Shown one piece after another: positions 1-8,077 of a stretch of 31,210 bases of DNA. The first letter of the stretch is position 1. Each line of letters begins with the position of its first letter. The translations under genes and the position numbers were made by a program. The notes below the pieces were generated by a model. That model made no database searches and was not told where the DNA came from. It saw only the letters and a list, made by a program, of their open reading frames with translations. The stretch comes from an uncultured Pseudomonadota bacterium (GTDB taxonomy: Bacteria; Pseudomonadota; Gammaproteobacteria; Burkholderiales; Rhodocyclaceae). Location: contig CAMLHL010000030.1 in NCBI GenBank assembly GCA_946479855.1, positions 1 through 31,210 on the forward strand. The letters run 5' to 3'.

Positions 1-2
1 GC

Positions 3-1211
3 GTCTGGGCCGAAGTGACCAACGTGCTGGCCGACACCATCCCCGGCATCCGCGTGGTCAAGGCCTTCGCCCAGGAAAAGCGCGAGGGCGAGCGCTTCCG
101 CGCCGCCAACGAGCACAACCTGCAGATGAACGACAAGCTGAACAAGACCTGGTCCCTGTTCACGCCGACCGTCACCCTGCTCACCGAAGTCGGCCTGCTC
201 GTCGTCTGGATCTTCGGCATCTGGCAGATTTCCAAGGGCAACAGCTCGGTCGGCGTGCTGACCGCCTTCCTCGCCTACATCGGCCGTTTCTACACCCGCC
301 TCGACTCGATGAGCCGCATCGTCTCGGCCACCCAGCGTGCGGCATCCTCCACCAAGCGCATCTTCGACATCCTCGACCACGTCTCCAGCGTGCCGGAGCC
401 GAGCAACCCGGTGCATCTGGCGAAGGTCACCGGCCGCCTCGAATTGAAGCAGGCCAGCTTCCGCTACGGCACCCGCGCCGTGACCCGCGACGTCGACCTG
501 GTCATCCAGCCCGGCGAGATGATCGGCCTGGTCGGCCACAGCGGTTCCGGCAAGTCCACGCTGGTCAACCTGATCTGCCGCTTCTACGACGTTTCCGAAG
601 GCCAGGTGCTGATCGACGGCGTCGACGTCCGCGCCGTGCCGGTCGCCGAATTCCGCCAGCACATCGGCCTGGTGCTGCAGGAGCCCTTCCTGTTCTTCGG
701 CACCATCGCCGACAACATCGCCTACGGCAAGCCGAACGCGAGCCGCCAGGAAATCATTGCCGCCGCCCGCGCCGCCCACGCCCACGAGTTCATCCTGCGC
801 CTGCCGCACGGCTACGACTCGCTGGTCGGCGAACGCGGCCAGGGCCTGTCCGGCGGCGAGCGTCAGCGCATCTCGATCGCCCGCGCCCTGCTCATCGACC
901 CGCGCATCCTGATTCTCGACGAAGCGACCTCGGCGGTCGACACCGAGACCGAGAAGGAAATCCAGAAGGCCCTCGACAACCTGGTCAAGGGCCGCACCAC
1001 GATCGCCATCGCCCACCGCCTGAGCACGCTGCGCAAGGCCGACCGGCTGGTCGTCATGGACCGTGGCCGCATCGTCGAGATCGGCAACCACGACCAGCTG
1101 ATGGCCATCGAAGGCCATTACTACAAGCTCTATCAGGCCCAGGCCCGCAACGTCGACACCGAACCGCCGCTACCGCGCTCGCCGGACCTGCCCAAAACCC
1201 ATGCGGACTGA
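3..1211 (+). CDS. Cyanophycin-associated ABC transporter, fused permease/ATPase, 5'-truncated by window edge
   Basis: C-terminal 402 residues of an exporter-type ABC protein; the reading frame is open to the left edge, so the true start lies upstream. The first ~110 residues are the last part of a transmembrane domain (VVKAFAQE coupling-helix motif, then a hydrophobic helix around nt 160-240). The nucleotide-binding domain is complete: Walker A GHSGSGKST at nt 534-560, Q-loop LQEPFLF, signature LSGGE, Walker B ILILDEATS and H-loop IAHRL. The family resembles MsbA/lipid exporters. It is followed 2 nt later by a DUF1854 gene and then two cyanophycin synthetases, the arrangement recognised in betaproteobacteria as the cyanophycin metabolism-associated ABC transporter. 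What it moves is unknown; export of a lipid or peptide, or import of a precursor, cannot be told apart from the sequence. Confidence 0.88.
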   Translation, partial: VWAEVTNVLADTIPGIRVVKAFAQEKREGERFRAANEHNLQMNDKLNKTWSLFTPTVTLLTEVGLLVVWIFGIWQISKGNSSVGVLTAFLAYIGRFYTRLDSMSRIVSATQRAASSTKRIFDILDHVSSVPEPSNPVHLAKVTGRLELKQASFRYGTRAVTRDVDLVIQPGEMIGLVGHSGSGKSTLVNLICRFYDVSEGQVLIDGVDVRAVPVAEFRQHIGLVLQEPFLFFGTIADNIAYGKPNASRQEIIAAARAAHAHEFILRLPHGYDSLVGERGQGLSGGERQRISIARALLIDPRILILDEATSAVDTETEKEIQKALDNLVKGRTTIAIAHRLSTLRKADRLVVMDRGRIVEIGNHDQLMAIEGHYYKLYQAQARNVDTEPPLPRSPDLPKTHAD

Positions 1212-1213
1212 CC

Positions 1214-1684
1214 ATGTCGAACGCCCATTTCCAACTGCAACGCGATAGTTACGGTCGACTCGTTTTAACGGCCGAAAACGGCGAACGCCACGAAGGCGTC
1301 ACCCCGGTCCGCGCCTTTCCGATCGCCGCCCCCGACGAAGGCATTTCCCTGGTCAATTACGAAGGCCACGAAGTCGCCTGGACCGACCGTCTGGCCGACC
1401 TGCCGCCGGCCATCGCCCAACTGATCGAGGAAGAACTGGCGAGCCGCGAATTCGTGCCGGAAATCGAAAGTATCGCCATGGTGTCCAGCTTCGCCTGCCC
1501 GAGCACCTGGCAGGTGACGACCGACCGCGGCCCGGCCGAACTGATTCTCAAGGGCGAGGAAGACATCCGTCGCTTGAGCCACACCCGGCTGCTGATCGCC
1601 GACGCCAACGGCATCCAGTTCCTCGTCCGCGACCTGAACCGGCTCGACCGCCACAGCCGCAAGCTGCTCGACCGATTCCTCTAG
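1214..1684 (+). CDS. Cyanophycin metabolism-associated DUF1854 family protein
   Basis: A 156-residue soluble protein with no signal peptide or membrane segment. It has the DUF1854 pattern: an N-terminal part containing GVTPVRAFPIAAPDEGISL, a W-T-D-R-L stretch, and an end with an RDLNRLDRHSRKLLDRFL-type helix. The ATG sits 2 nt after the ABC transporter stop, so the two are probably translated together. Its biochemical function is unknown. Constant association with the ABC protein and cyanophycin synthetases suggests it is an accessory factor of the transporter, but nothing in the sequence shows a catalytic site. The 165 nt that follow, up to the first cyanophycin synthetase, hold no further gene and no clear promoter that I can defend. 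Confidence 0.82.
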   Translation: MSNAHFQLQRDSYGRLVLTAENGERHEGVTPVRAFPIAAPDEGISLVNYEGHEVAWTDRLADLPPAIAQLIEEELASREFVPEIESIAMVSSFACPSTWQVTTDRGPAELILKGEEDIRRLSHTRLLIADANGIQFLVRDLNRLDRHSRKLLDRFL

Positions 1685-1849
1685 TGGTCAGCTCTGCCAA
1701 GCCGAAGCAGACCGCCAACCCGCCGTGTAACGGCCTGTTCCGGTGTGTGACAATTTTGCACGGCGGTCAGCCGCAAACGACGCGAAAGCGTTAATAATGG
1801 CGAAATCAAACATTCATCACCGCCGGCCATTGGAGCCCTAGCCAAGAGC

Positions 1850-4105
1850 ATGAAGAACAAGGACATTATCTTTCGGGACACGATTTCCCTGCGTGGCCCG
1901 AGCATCTGGACCTACCCGCCGGCCGTCGAAACGTGGATCGACATCGGCGAACTCGAAGATTTTCCCTCCGACAAGATACCCGGCCTCTACGAACGCCTGT
2001 CCGCCTGGCTGCCCGGCCTGATCGAGCACCGCTGCAACTACGACGTGCGCGGCGGCTTTCTGCAGCGCCTCAAGGAAGGCACCTGGTCCGGCCACATTCT
2101 CGAACACATCGTCCTCGAACTGATGACCCTCGCCGGCCTGCCCGACGGTTTCGGCCGCACCCGCGAAACCACGACGCGCAGCGTCTACAAGCTGGTGGTC
2201 AGCAATTTCCACGACGAATGCACGCGCATCGCGCTCGATCTCGGCCGCGAACTGCTGCTCGCCGCGATCAAGGACGAACCCTTCGATGTGGCCGAAGCGA
2301 TCAAGCCGCTGCGCCGCAAGGTCGACCGCAAGTACCTCGGCCCGTCGACCGCCGCCATCGTCAATGCCGCCGAAACCCGCAAGATTCCGCAGATCCGCCT
2401 GCTCGACGACGGCAACCTGGTCCAGCTCGGCTACGGCGCCGCGATGCGCCGCATCTGGACGGCCGAAACCGACCAGACCAGCGCCATCGCCGAAACCATC
2501 TCGCGCGACAAGGACCTGACCAAGGAACTGATTTCCTCGGTCGGCGTGCCGGTCCCCGAAGGCCGCGAGGTCGACGATGCCGACGATGCCGGCGAGGCGG
2601 CCGAGGACATCGGTTTCCCGGTCGTCGTCAAGCCGACCGACGGCAACCACGGGCGCGGCGTCTTCATCGACCTGATGAGCAAGGAAGAGGTCGCCAAGGC
2701 CTACGCCATCGCCATCGAGGAAGGCTCCGGCGTGCTCGTCGAGCGCTCGATCCAGGGCATCGAGCATCGCCTGCTGATCGTCGGCGGCAAGCTGGTCGCC
2801 GCCAACCGCAGCGACCTGATCACGGTCACCGGCGACGGCAAGTCGACCGTGCTCGAACTGATCGAATCCCAGGTCAACACCGATCCGCGCCGCGGCACCA
2901 CCGAACTGCACCCGCTGTCGATCATCAAGATCGACACCGCCGCCCGCATGGAACTCGAACGCCAGAAGCTGGACGCCGACAGCGTGCCGGCCGCCGGCCG
3001 CGAGGTGCTGATCCAGCGCAACGCCAACCACGCCTTCGACTGCACCGACGAAGTCCATCCCGACACCGCCGCCGTCGCCTCGCTGGCCGCCCGCGTCGTC
3101 GGCCTCGACATCGCCGGCATCGACCTGGTCTGCCAGGACATCTCGAAACCGCTGGCCGAACAGGGCGGCGCCATCGTCGAAGTCAATGCCGGCCCCAGCC
3201 TGCTGATGCACATCAAGCCGGGCATCGGCAAGCCGCGCCCGGTCGGCCAAGCCATCGTCGACAACCTGTTCGCCGCCGGCGAAAGCGGCCGCGTGCCGCT
3301 GGTCGGCGTGACCGGCACCCACGGCCGCAATCCGGTCGCCAAGCTGGTCGCCCACCTGCTCTACCTGTCCGGCCAGCATGCCGGCCTGGCCTGCAAGGAC
3401 GGCATCTATCTCGGCCGCCGCCAGGTCCAGAAGACCTGTGCCGCCAACTGGGAAGGCGGCCGCCGCCTGCTGCTCAACCGCGCCGTCCAGGCCGCCGTGA
3501 TCGAGAACGGCGCCGAGATCATCCTCGGCGAAGGCCTCGCCTACGACCGCTGCTCGGTCGGCATCGTCACCAACATCGTCCCCGACGAAGAGGACCTGTC
3601 ACGCTGGGATGTCCAGCCGACCGGCGGCGAGTACTACACGACGCCGCGCTCGATCTACCGGACGCAGGTCGATGTCGTGCTGCCCGACGGCCACGCCGTG
3701 CTCAACGCCGAGGACGAACTGGTCGCCGATTTCGCCGGACTGTGCGATGGCGAAGTGATCTTCTTCGCCGTCGATCCGGCCAACCCGGTGCTGGTCGCCC
3801 ACCTGGCCGCCGGCAAGCGCGGCGTCACGGTCGTCGACAACCGCATCGTGCTGCGATCCGGCAGCGACGAGACCCGTCTCTGCCGCCTGATCGACGCGCC
3901 CTACATCGGCAAGGCCAAGCAGGCCAAGCACATCGCCAACGTGCTGGCCGGCATTGCCGCCGGCTGGGCCATGGACCTCAGCCAGGAAGCGCTGATCACC
4001 GGCATCAAGACCTTCGGCCTCGAACTGGCCGACCCGGCCGCCCTGCTGCCGCAGCGCGCCCGCAAGTCGCAACCCGCCAAGAAGCCGGCCCTCGCCCGGA
4101 AATAA
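1850..4105 (+). CDS. Cyanophycin synthetase paralogue with degenerate Mur-ligase domain (CphA2-like)
   Basis: 751 residues, about 100 shorter than CphA1. The N-terminal domain and ATP-grasp (G) domain look intact: VVVKPTDGNHGRG around residues 258-270 and the IVEVNAGPS metal/ATP segment. The following Mur-ligase-like (M) domain is damaged: the P-loop, GTNGKTT in the neighbour, reads GTHGRNP at 489-495, losing the P-loop Lys and both following Thr. The protein then ends in a short basic tail (PAKKPALARK) without the C-terminal lid domain found in the next gene. In CphA1 the G domain adds Asp to the backbone and the M domain adds Arg to its side chain. Cyanobacterial CphA2, which also lacks a working M domain, polymerises beta-Asp-Arg dipeptides. 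By analogy this protein may do the same or act as a partner of CphA1; that is inference. It starts at ATG 1850, with only a weak Shine-Dalgarno, and lies 16 nt before cphA1. Confidence 0.87.
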   Translation: MKNKDIIFRDTISLRGPSIWTYPPAVETWIDIGELEDFPSDKIPGLYERLSAWLPGLIEHRCNYDVRGGFLQRLKEGTWSGHILEHIVLELMTLAGLPDGFGRTRETTTRSVYKLVVSNFHDECTRIALDLGRELLLAAIKDEPFDVAEAIKPLRRKVDRKYLGPSTAAIVNAAETRKIPQIRLLDDGNLVQLGYGAAMRRIWTAETDQTSAIAETISRDKDLTKELISSVGVPVPEGREVDDADDAGEAAEDIGFPVVVKPTDGNHGRGVFIDLMSKEEVAKAYAIAIEEGSGVLVERSIQGIEHRLLIVGGKLVAANRSDLITVTGDGKSTVLELIESQVNTDPRRGTTELHPLSIIKIDTAARMELERQKLDADSVPAAGREVLIQRNANHAFDCTDEVHPDTAAVASLAARVVGLDIAGIDLVCQDISKPLAEQGGAIVEVNAGPSLLMHIKPGIGKPRPVGQAIVDNLFAAGESGRVPLVGVTGTHGRNPVAKLVAHLLYLSGQHAGLACKDGIYLGRRQVQKTCAANWEGGRRLLLNRAVQAAVIENGAEIILGEGLAYDRCSVGIVTNIVPDEEDLSRWDVQPTGGEYYTTPRSIYRTQVDVVLPDGHAVLNAEDELVADFAGLCDGEVIFFAVDPANPVLVAHLAAGKRGVTVVDNRIVLRSGSDETRLCRLIDAPYIGKAKQAKHIANVLAGIAAGWAMDLSQEALITGIKTFGLELADPAALLPQRARKSQPAKKPALARK

Positions 4106-4121
4106 CAAGGAATCCAGCGTC

Positions 4122-6695
4122 ATGGACGTTTCCCGCATTCGTGCCCTGCGCGGCCCCAACCTGTGGAGCCGCCACACCGCGATCCAGGCCATCGTCACCT
4201 GCGAAGGTGGCGAAAGCGCCATCGCCGACCTGCCCGGTTTCGAAGCCCGCCTGCGCGAGCGCTTCCCGGAACTCGGCGACCTGATCCCGTCGGACCACCT
4301 CGACACCGTCTCGATGGCCCACGCCCTCGAATTCTGCGCCCTCGGCCTGCAGGCCCAGGCCGGTTGCCCGGTCACCTTCAGCCGGACGACGCAGACGGTC
4401 GATACCGGCGTCTATCAGGTGGTCGTCGAATATTCCGAAGAAGACGTCGGCCGCCTCGCCTTCGAACGTGCCGAACAGCTCTGCCAGTCGGCGCTGGACG
4501 GTACGCCCTTCGATCTCGATGCGGTGCTCAAGGAGCTCCGTGAGCTCGACGAGGACATCCGCCTCGGCCCGTCGACCGGCGCCATCGTTGCCGCCGCCAT
4601 CGCCCGCGGCATCCCGTTCCGCCGCCTGACCCAGGGCAGCCTGGTCCAGTTTGGCTGGGGCAGCAAGCAGAAGCGCATCCAGGCCGCCGAAACCAGCTTT
4701 ACCAGCGCCATCGGCGAAGCCATCGCGCAAGACAAGGAACTGACCAAGAAACTGCTGCACGCCGCCGGCGTCGCCGTGCCTTACGGCCGTCCGGTCGAGG
4801 ACGAGGACGATGCCTGGGTCGCCGCTCAGGAAGTCGGCCTGCCGGTCGTCGTCAAGCCGCAGGACGGCAACCAGGGCAAGGGCATTTCGGTCAACCTGAC
4901 GACCGAGGAACAGGTCCGCAAGGCCTACCGCGTCGCCATCGAGTTCCGCGACGACATCATGGTCGAGCGCTTCCTGCCCGGCCACGACTGGCGCCTGCTG
5001 GTCATCGGCGACAAGCTGATCGCCGCCGCCCGCCGCGACCCGCCGCTAGTCATCGGCGACGGCACGCACACCATCCGCCAGCTGGTCGACATCGTCAATA
5101 GCGATCCGCGCCGCTCCGACGGCCACGCCACCTCGCTGACCAAGATCCGCTTCGACGAGATCGCCCTCGCCCGCCTCGCCCAGCAGGGTTACGACGCCGA
5201 CACCGTACCGCCGCGCGGCGTCCGCGTCGTGCTGCGCAACAACGCCAACCTGTCCACCGGCGGCACCGCCACCGACGTCACCGACGACGTCCATCCCGAA
5301 CTGGCCGCTGCCGCCGTCGCCGCCGCGCAAACGGTCGGCCTCGACATTGCCGGCATCGACGTCGTCTGCGACACCATGCACAAGCCGCTCGAAGACCAGG
5401 GCGGCGGCATCGTCGAAGTCAACGCCGCCCCCGGCCTGCGCATGCACCTCGACCCCTCGTTCGGCAAGGGCCGGGCGGTCGGCGAAGCCATCGTCGGCAT
5501 GATGTTCCCGGACGGCGACAACGCCCGCATTCCGGTCGTCGCGATCGCCGGCACCAACGGCAAGACGACGACCAGCCGCCTGATCGGCCGCATTTTCGAA
5601 GCGAGCGGCCGGCGCGTCGGCATGACCAGCACCGACGGCATCTACATCGAAGGCAAGCGCATCGATACCGGCGACTGCTCCGGCCCGCGCAGCGCCCGCA
5701 ATGTGCTGATGCACCCCGACGTCGACGCCGCCGTCTTCGAAACCGCCCGCGGCGGCGTACTGCGCGAAGGCCTCGGCTTCGACATGTGCGATGTCGCCGT
5801 CGTCACCAACATCGGCATCGGCGATCACCTCGGCCTCAACTACATCACGACGGTCGACGAGCTGGCGGTGGTCAAACGGGTCATCGTCGAAAACGTTTCG
5901 CCGAAGGGCACCGCCGTCCTCAACGCGACCGACCCGATCGTCGCCGCGATGGCCAACCATTGCCCGGGCGACATCATTTTCTTTGCCCGCGACCGCAACC
6001 ATCCGGTACTGGCCACCCACCTCGCCCAGGGCAAGCGGGTCGTTTATGTCGAGCGCGACGCGATCATCTTCGGCGAAGGCCGCAAGAAACACCGCGTGCC
6101 GCTGGCCAACGTGCCGCTGACCCGCAACGGCAGCATCGGCTTCCAGGTCGAGAATGCGATGGCCGCCGCCGCCACCGGCTGGGCGCTCGACTACGACTGG
6201 CCAGTCATTGAAAACGCGCTGGCCAACTTCGTCAGCGACGCGATGACCGCCCCCGGCCGCTTCAACGTCTTCGACTACAAGGGTGCGACGCTGATCGCCG
6301 ACTACGGCCACAATCCGGATGCGATCCAGGCGCTGGTCAAGGCCATCGACAACATGCCGGCCGTGCGCCGCTCGGTCGTCATCAGCGGTGCCGGCGACCG
6401 GCGCGACGAGGACATCCGCCAGCAGACGGAAATCCTCGGCGATGCCTTCGACGACGTCATCCTCTACCAGGATGCCTGCCAGCGCGGCCGCGCCGACGGC
6501 GAAGTCATCGGCCTGTTGCGCGACGGCCTGGCCAAAGCCCGGCGCACCAAGCAGATCGATGCCATCACCGGCGAATTCATTGCCATCGACATGGCCCTGA
6601 GCCGCCTGCAACCCGGCGACCTCAGCCTGATCCTGATCGACCAGGTGGAAGAGGCGCTGGCCCATATCGCCCAGCGCATCGGCGAAGCGGGCTAG
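4122..6695 (+). CDS. cphA: Cyanophycin synthetase, CphA1 type
   Basis: 857 residues, close to the usual ~870 of CphA1. Makes multi-L-arginyl-poly-L-aspartate from Asp, Arg and ATP without a ribosome; the product forms cytoplasmic nitrogen-storage granules. Three parts are visible: an N-terminal domain (~1-160), an ATP-grasp domain with VVVKPQDGNQGKG and IVEVNAAPGLRMHLDP, and a Mur-ligase domain with an intact P-loop GTNGKTT at 477-483. The Mur C-terminal lid is present, with DYGHNPDAI and GAGDRRDEDI motifs. All elements needed for both Asp and Arg addition are therefore present, unlike in the preceding paralogue. An AAGGA Shine-Dalgarno lies ~10 nt before ATG 4122, and the 16-nt gap indicates co-transcription. 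No cyanophycinase (cphB) is in the window. Confidence 0.95.
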   Translation: MDVSRIRALRGPNLWSRHTAIQAIVTCEGGESAIADLPGFEARLRERFPELGDLIPSDHLDTVSMAHALEFCALGLQAQAGCPVTFSRTTQTVDTGVYQVVVEYSEEDVGRLAFERAEQLCQSALDGTPFDLDAVLKELRELDEDIRLGPSTGAIVAAAIARGIPFRRLTQGSLVQFGWGSKQKRIQAAETSFTSAIGEAIAQDKELTKKLLHAAGVAVPYGRPVEDEDDAWVAAQEVGLPVVVKPQDGNQGKGISVNLTTEEQVRKAYRVAIEFRDDIMVERFLPGHDWRLLVIGDKLIAAARRDPPLVIGDGTHTIRQLVDIVNSDPRRSDGHATSLTKIRFDEIALARLAQQGYDADTVPPRGVRVVLRNNANLSTGGTATDVTDDVHPELAAAAVAAAQTVGLDIAGIDVVCDTMHKPLEDQGGGIVEVNAAPGLRMHLDPSFGKGRAVGEAIVGMMFPDGDNARIPVVAIAGTNGKTTTSRLIGRIFEASGRRVGMTSTDGIYIEGKRIDTGDCSGPRSARNVLMHPDVDAAVFETARGGVLREGLGFDMCDVAVVTNIGIGDHLGLNYITTVDELAVVKRVIVENVSPKGTAVLNATDPIVAAMANHCPGDIIFFARDRNHPVLATHLAQGKRVVYVERDAIIFGEGRKKHRVPLANVPLTRNGSIGFQVENAMAAAATGWALDYDWPVIENALANFVSDAMTAPGRFNVFDYKGATLIADYGHNPDAIQALVKAIDNMPAVRRSVVISGAGDRRDEDIRQQTEILGDAFDDVILYQDACQRGRADGEVIGLLRDGLAKARRTKQIDAITGEFIAIDMALSRLQPGDLSLILIDQVEEALAHIAQRIGEAG

Positions 6696-6714
6696 CCCCC
6701 GGGAAGTCTTCCAT

Positions 6715-6758
6715 CGGTAAGCGAGCAGCCCGGCAAAAGCCGGGCTGCTCGCTTACCG
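6715..6758. terminator. Perfect 20-bp hairpin between convergent cphA and nsrR
   Basis: Arms 6715-6734 and 6739-6758 are exactly complementary over 20 bp with an AAAA loop. It lies 20 nt after the cphA stop and ~100 nt before the convergent nsrR stop, so it probably ends or protects transcripts from both sides. Neither side has a clear U-tract, so it may act as a 3'-end stabiliser rather than a classical rho-independent terminator. Confidence 0.7.
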
Positions 6759-6859
6759 CTCCAGAAATAGCCTATGCCTGCGGTCGACCGGAAATATCGG
6801 CCAAAATCGAAAACACTGCCGGACTTTCCGGCAGCATCCCCAAAGTTTTCCTGCCTTGG

Positions 6860-7303
6860 CTAAGCCGTCCGCGACGGGAGCAGAATATCCGCCAGCGCCC
6901 CTGATTCAGGGACCAGGTCGGCCAGCGTATACTGATCCAGTTCGCTGTAGAGCGCCTCGAACGATCGAGCCAGAATCGCGGTCAGCCGACACACCGGCGC
7001 GATCTTGCAGGTTACCGGTTGGCCGGAAAGACACTCGACGATCGGGCCGCTGCCTTCGCTGCTGCGCACGATCTGCCCGAGCATGATGGCGCCCGGGTCG
7101 CGCGCCAGACGAATGCCGCCGCCCCTGCCCCGCACCGATTCGACGACGCCCTGACGCACCAGTTGATGCACCACCTTCATCAAGTGGTTTTCCGATACTT
7201 CGTAGGCGGCGGCAATTTCCGGAATGGTGGCCAGGCGATGCCGTTCGGTGGCGAGAAACATCAGGACCCGCAACGTGTAGTCCGAAAATGTGCTCAGTTT
7301 CAT
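6860..7303 (-). CDS. nsrR: Rrf2-family NO-sensing transcriptional repressor, NsrR-like
   Basis: 147 residues, the normal size for NsrR. N-terminal winged helix (MKLSTFSDYTLRVLMFLA; helix-turn-helix around IPEIAAAYEVSENHLMKVV; wing with RGRGGGIRLA), then three conserved cysteines C91, C99 and C105 before a VCRL helix, and a C-terminal YTLADLV typical of NsrR. Asp8 is present; in characterised NsrR an N-terminal Asp is the fourth ligand of the [4Fe-4S] cluster. NsrR proteins repress NO-detoxification genes until NO attacks the cluster. The first cysteine spacing (C-x7-C-x5-C) is longer than in well-studied members. Divergence from a set of NO-related genes and a candidate operator between them support the call. 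IscR is less likely, because the Cys spacing, the NsrR-like C-terminus and the context fit NsrR better. Confidence 0.85.
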   Translation of the reverse strand: MKLSTFSDYTLRVLMFLATERHRLATIPEIAAAYEVSENHLMKVVHQLVRQGVVESVRGRGGGIRLARDPGAIMLGQIVRSSEGSGPIVECLSGQPVTCKIAPVCRLTAILARSFEALYSELDQYTLADLVPESGALADILLPSRTA

Positions 7304-7322
7304 GGCGCCTCATCCCGCTCAT

Positions 7323-7345
7323 AAGATGTAAAAAATATATTGCTT
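7323..7345. promoter_or_regulatory. Candidate NsrR operator
   Basis: A 23-bp imperfect inverted repeat with the NsrR layout of two 11-bp halves around one base. The left half begins AAGATGTA, a good match to the known AAGATGYATTT half; the right half ends GCTT and matches about 7 of 11 positions. It lies 20 nt upstream of nsrR and overlaps the -35 of the candidate rightward promoter, a position suited to repressing the DUF59 operon and to autoregulation. Assigned by eye only. Confidence 0.5.
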
Positions 7346-7368
7346 TGTTTACCCGCAGGCATTACGAT
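7340..7368 (+). promoter_or_regulatory. Candidate sigma70 promoter for the DUF59-DUF2249-NnrS-hemerythrin operon
   Basis: TTGCTT at 7340-7345 and TACGAT at 7363-7368 with a 17-nt spacer. The -35 falls inside the candidate NsrR operator. The implied start is near 7375, giving a leader of ~35 nt. The -10 is weak (4 of 6), so this is tentative. Confidence 0.4.
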
Positions 7369-7408
7369 AAAGCTGTATTTATTTTACTGCTTTAAAACCT
7401 TTCTTGCC

Positions 7409-7765
7409 ATGACCGACAAAAATCAATTACCTCCGGACGCTGCGGCGCCAGCCGCGATCCCGGATATCGAGGCGATTCGCCAGTTGTTGCGCCAGGTGAT
7501 CGACCCTGAATTGGCGATCAACATCATTGACCTCGGCCTGGTTTACCGCATCGATCCATCGCCCGAGCGCCTACTGATCGAAATGACGATGACCTCGCCA
7601 GCCTGCCCGATGGGACAGATGATCATCGACGATGCCACTACCGTGCTCGAGGCCGCACTGCCGAAAGACTGCCGCGTGGAAATCGTCCTGGTCTGGAATC
7701 CCCCCTGGGGACCGGAACTGATGAGCGAACGAAGCCGGCTGACGCTTGGCTGGACACCGGAATGA
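7409..7765 (+). CDS. DUF59/MIP18-family metal-sulfur cluster assembly factor (SufT/PaaD-like)
   Basis: 118 residues. DUF59 core: VIDPELAINIIDLGLVYRI, then the TSPACPMGQMI segment with the conserved cysteine used in Fe-S work, and a C-terminal VWNPPWGPELMS segment typical of the group. Family members help deliver or repair Fe-S clusters in the cytoplasm. The frame could be extended upstream to 7340, but that would add a non-family tail, so I chose the ATG at 7409; no convincing Shine-Dalgarno precedes it. It is the first gene of a four-gene unit facing nsrR. An Fe-S factor made when NO is present would suit repair of NO-damaged clusters; that role is inference from context. Confidence 0.85.
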   Translation: MTDKNQLPPDAAAPAAIPDIEAIRQLLRQVIDPELAINIIDLGLVYRIDPSPERLLIEMTMTSPACPMGQMIIDDATTVLEAALPKDCRVEIVLVWNPPWGPELMSERSRLTLGWTPE

Positions 7766-7808
7766 ATCTCTTCCCCCAGAATCCCCTTCACCCACAAGGA
7801 GCACTGCC

Positions 7809-8066
7809 ATGAGCACCACCCCCGCCTTCAAAGCAACCGTCGACGTTCGCAACATGATCCCGCGCGAGCGTCATCCGCTGATTTTCGGCACCTTCCACCA
7901 GCTGGCGCCGGGCGAAGCCTTGTTGCTGATCAACGACCACGACCCCAAGCCCCTGTATTATCAGTTCCAGGCTGAATTGCCGGTCGAGTTCATCTGGGAA
8001 TACCTGGAGGCCGGCCCTGAAGTCTGGCAGGTCCGGATCGGCAAGCCAGAAACCCAAACTCACTAA
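7809..8066 (+). CDS. DUF2249 domain protein
   Basis: 85 residues with the DUF2249 pattern: VDVRNMIPRERHPLIF, a G-E-A-L-L-L-I-NDHDPKPLYYQF centre, and a short WEYLEAGPEVWQVRIGK end. Start chosen at ATG 7809, preceded by AAGGAG at ideal spacing; the frame opens at 7746, but the longer start would overlap the DUF59 gene. DUF2249 proteins are small TusA-like alpha/beta proteins often found with hemerythrins, NnrS and NO reductase genes. Biochemical function is unknown. It lies 43 nt after the DUF59 gene and 11 nt before the membrane protein gene, so it probably belongs to the same operon. Confidence 0.85.
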   Translation: MSTTPAFKATVDVRNMIPRERHPLIFGTFHQLAPGEALLLINDHDPKPLYYQFQAELPVEFIWEYLEAGPEVWQVRIGKPETQTH

Positions 8067-8077
8067 CCGATACGACC

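Noticed and set aside
1756..1797. Promoter for cphA2-like from TTGCAC and TAATAA
   Set aside because: The elements are about 30 nt apart, so they do not form one promoter; no better pair was found by eye.
1838..3379. 513-codon open frame on the - strand across cphA2-like
   Set aside because: Low-complexity Asp/Gly/Val/Ala-rich product of the kind produced opposite GC-rich genes; the + strand protein has clear ATP-grasp motifs.
5046..6665. 539-codon open frame on the - strand across cphA
   Set aside because: Same kind of antisense artefact; the + strand encodes CphA1 with intact motifs.
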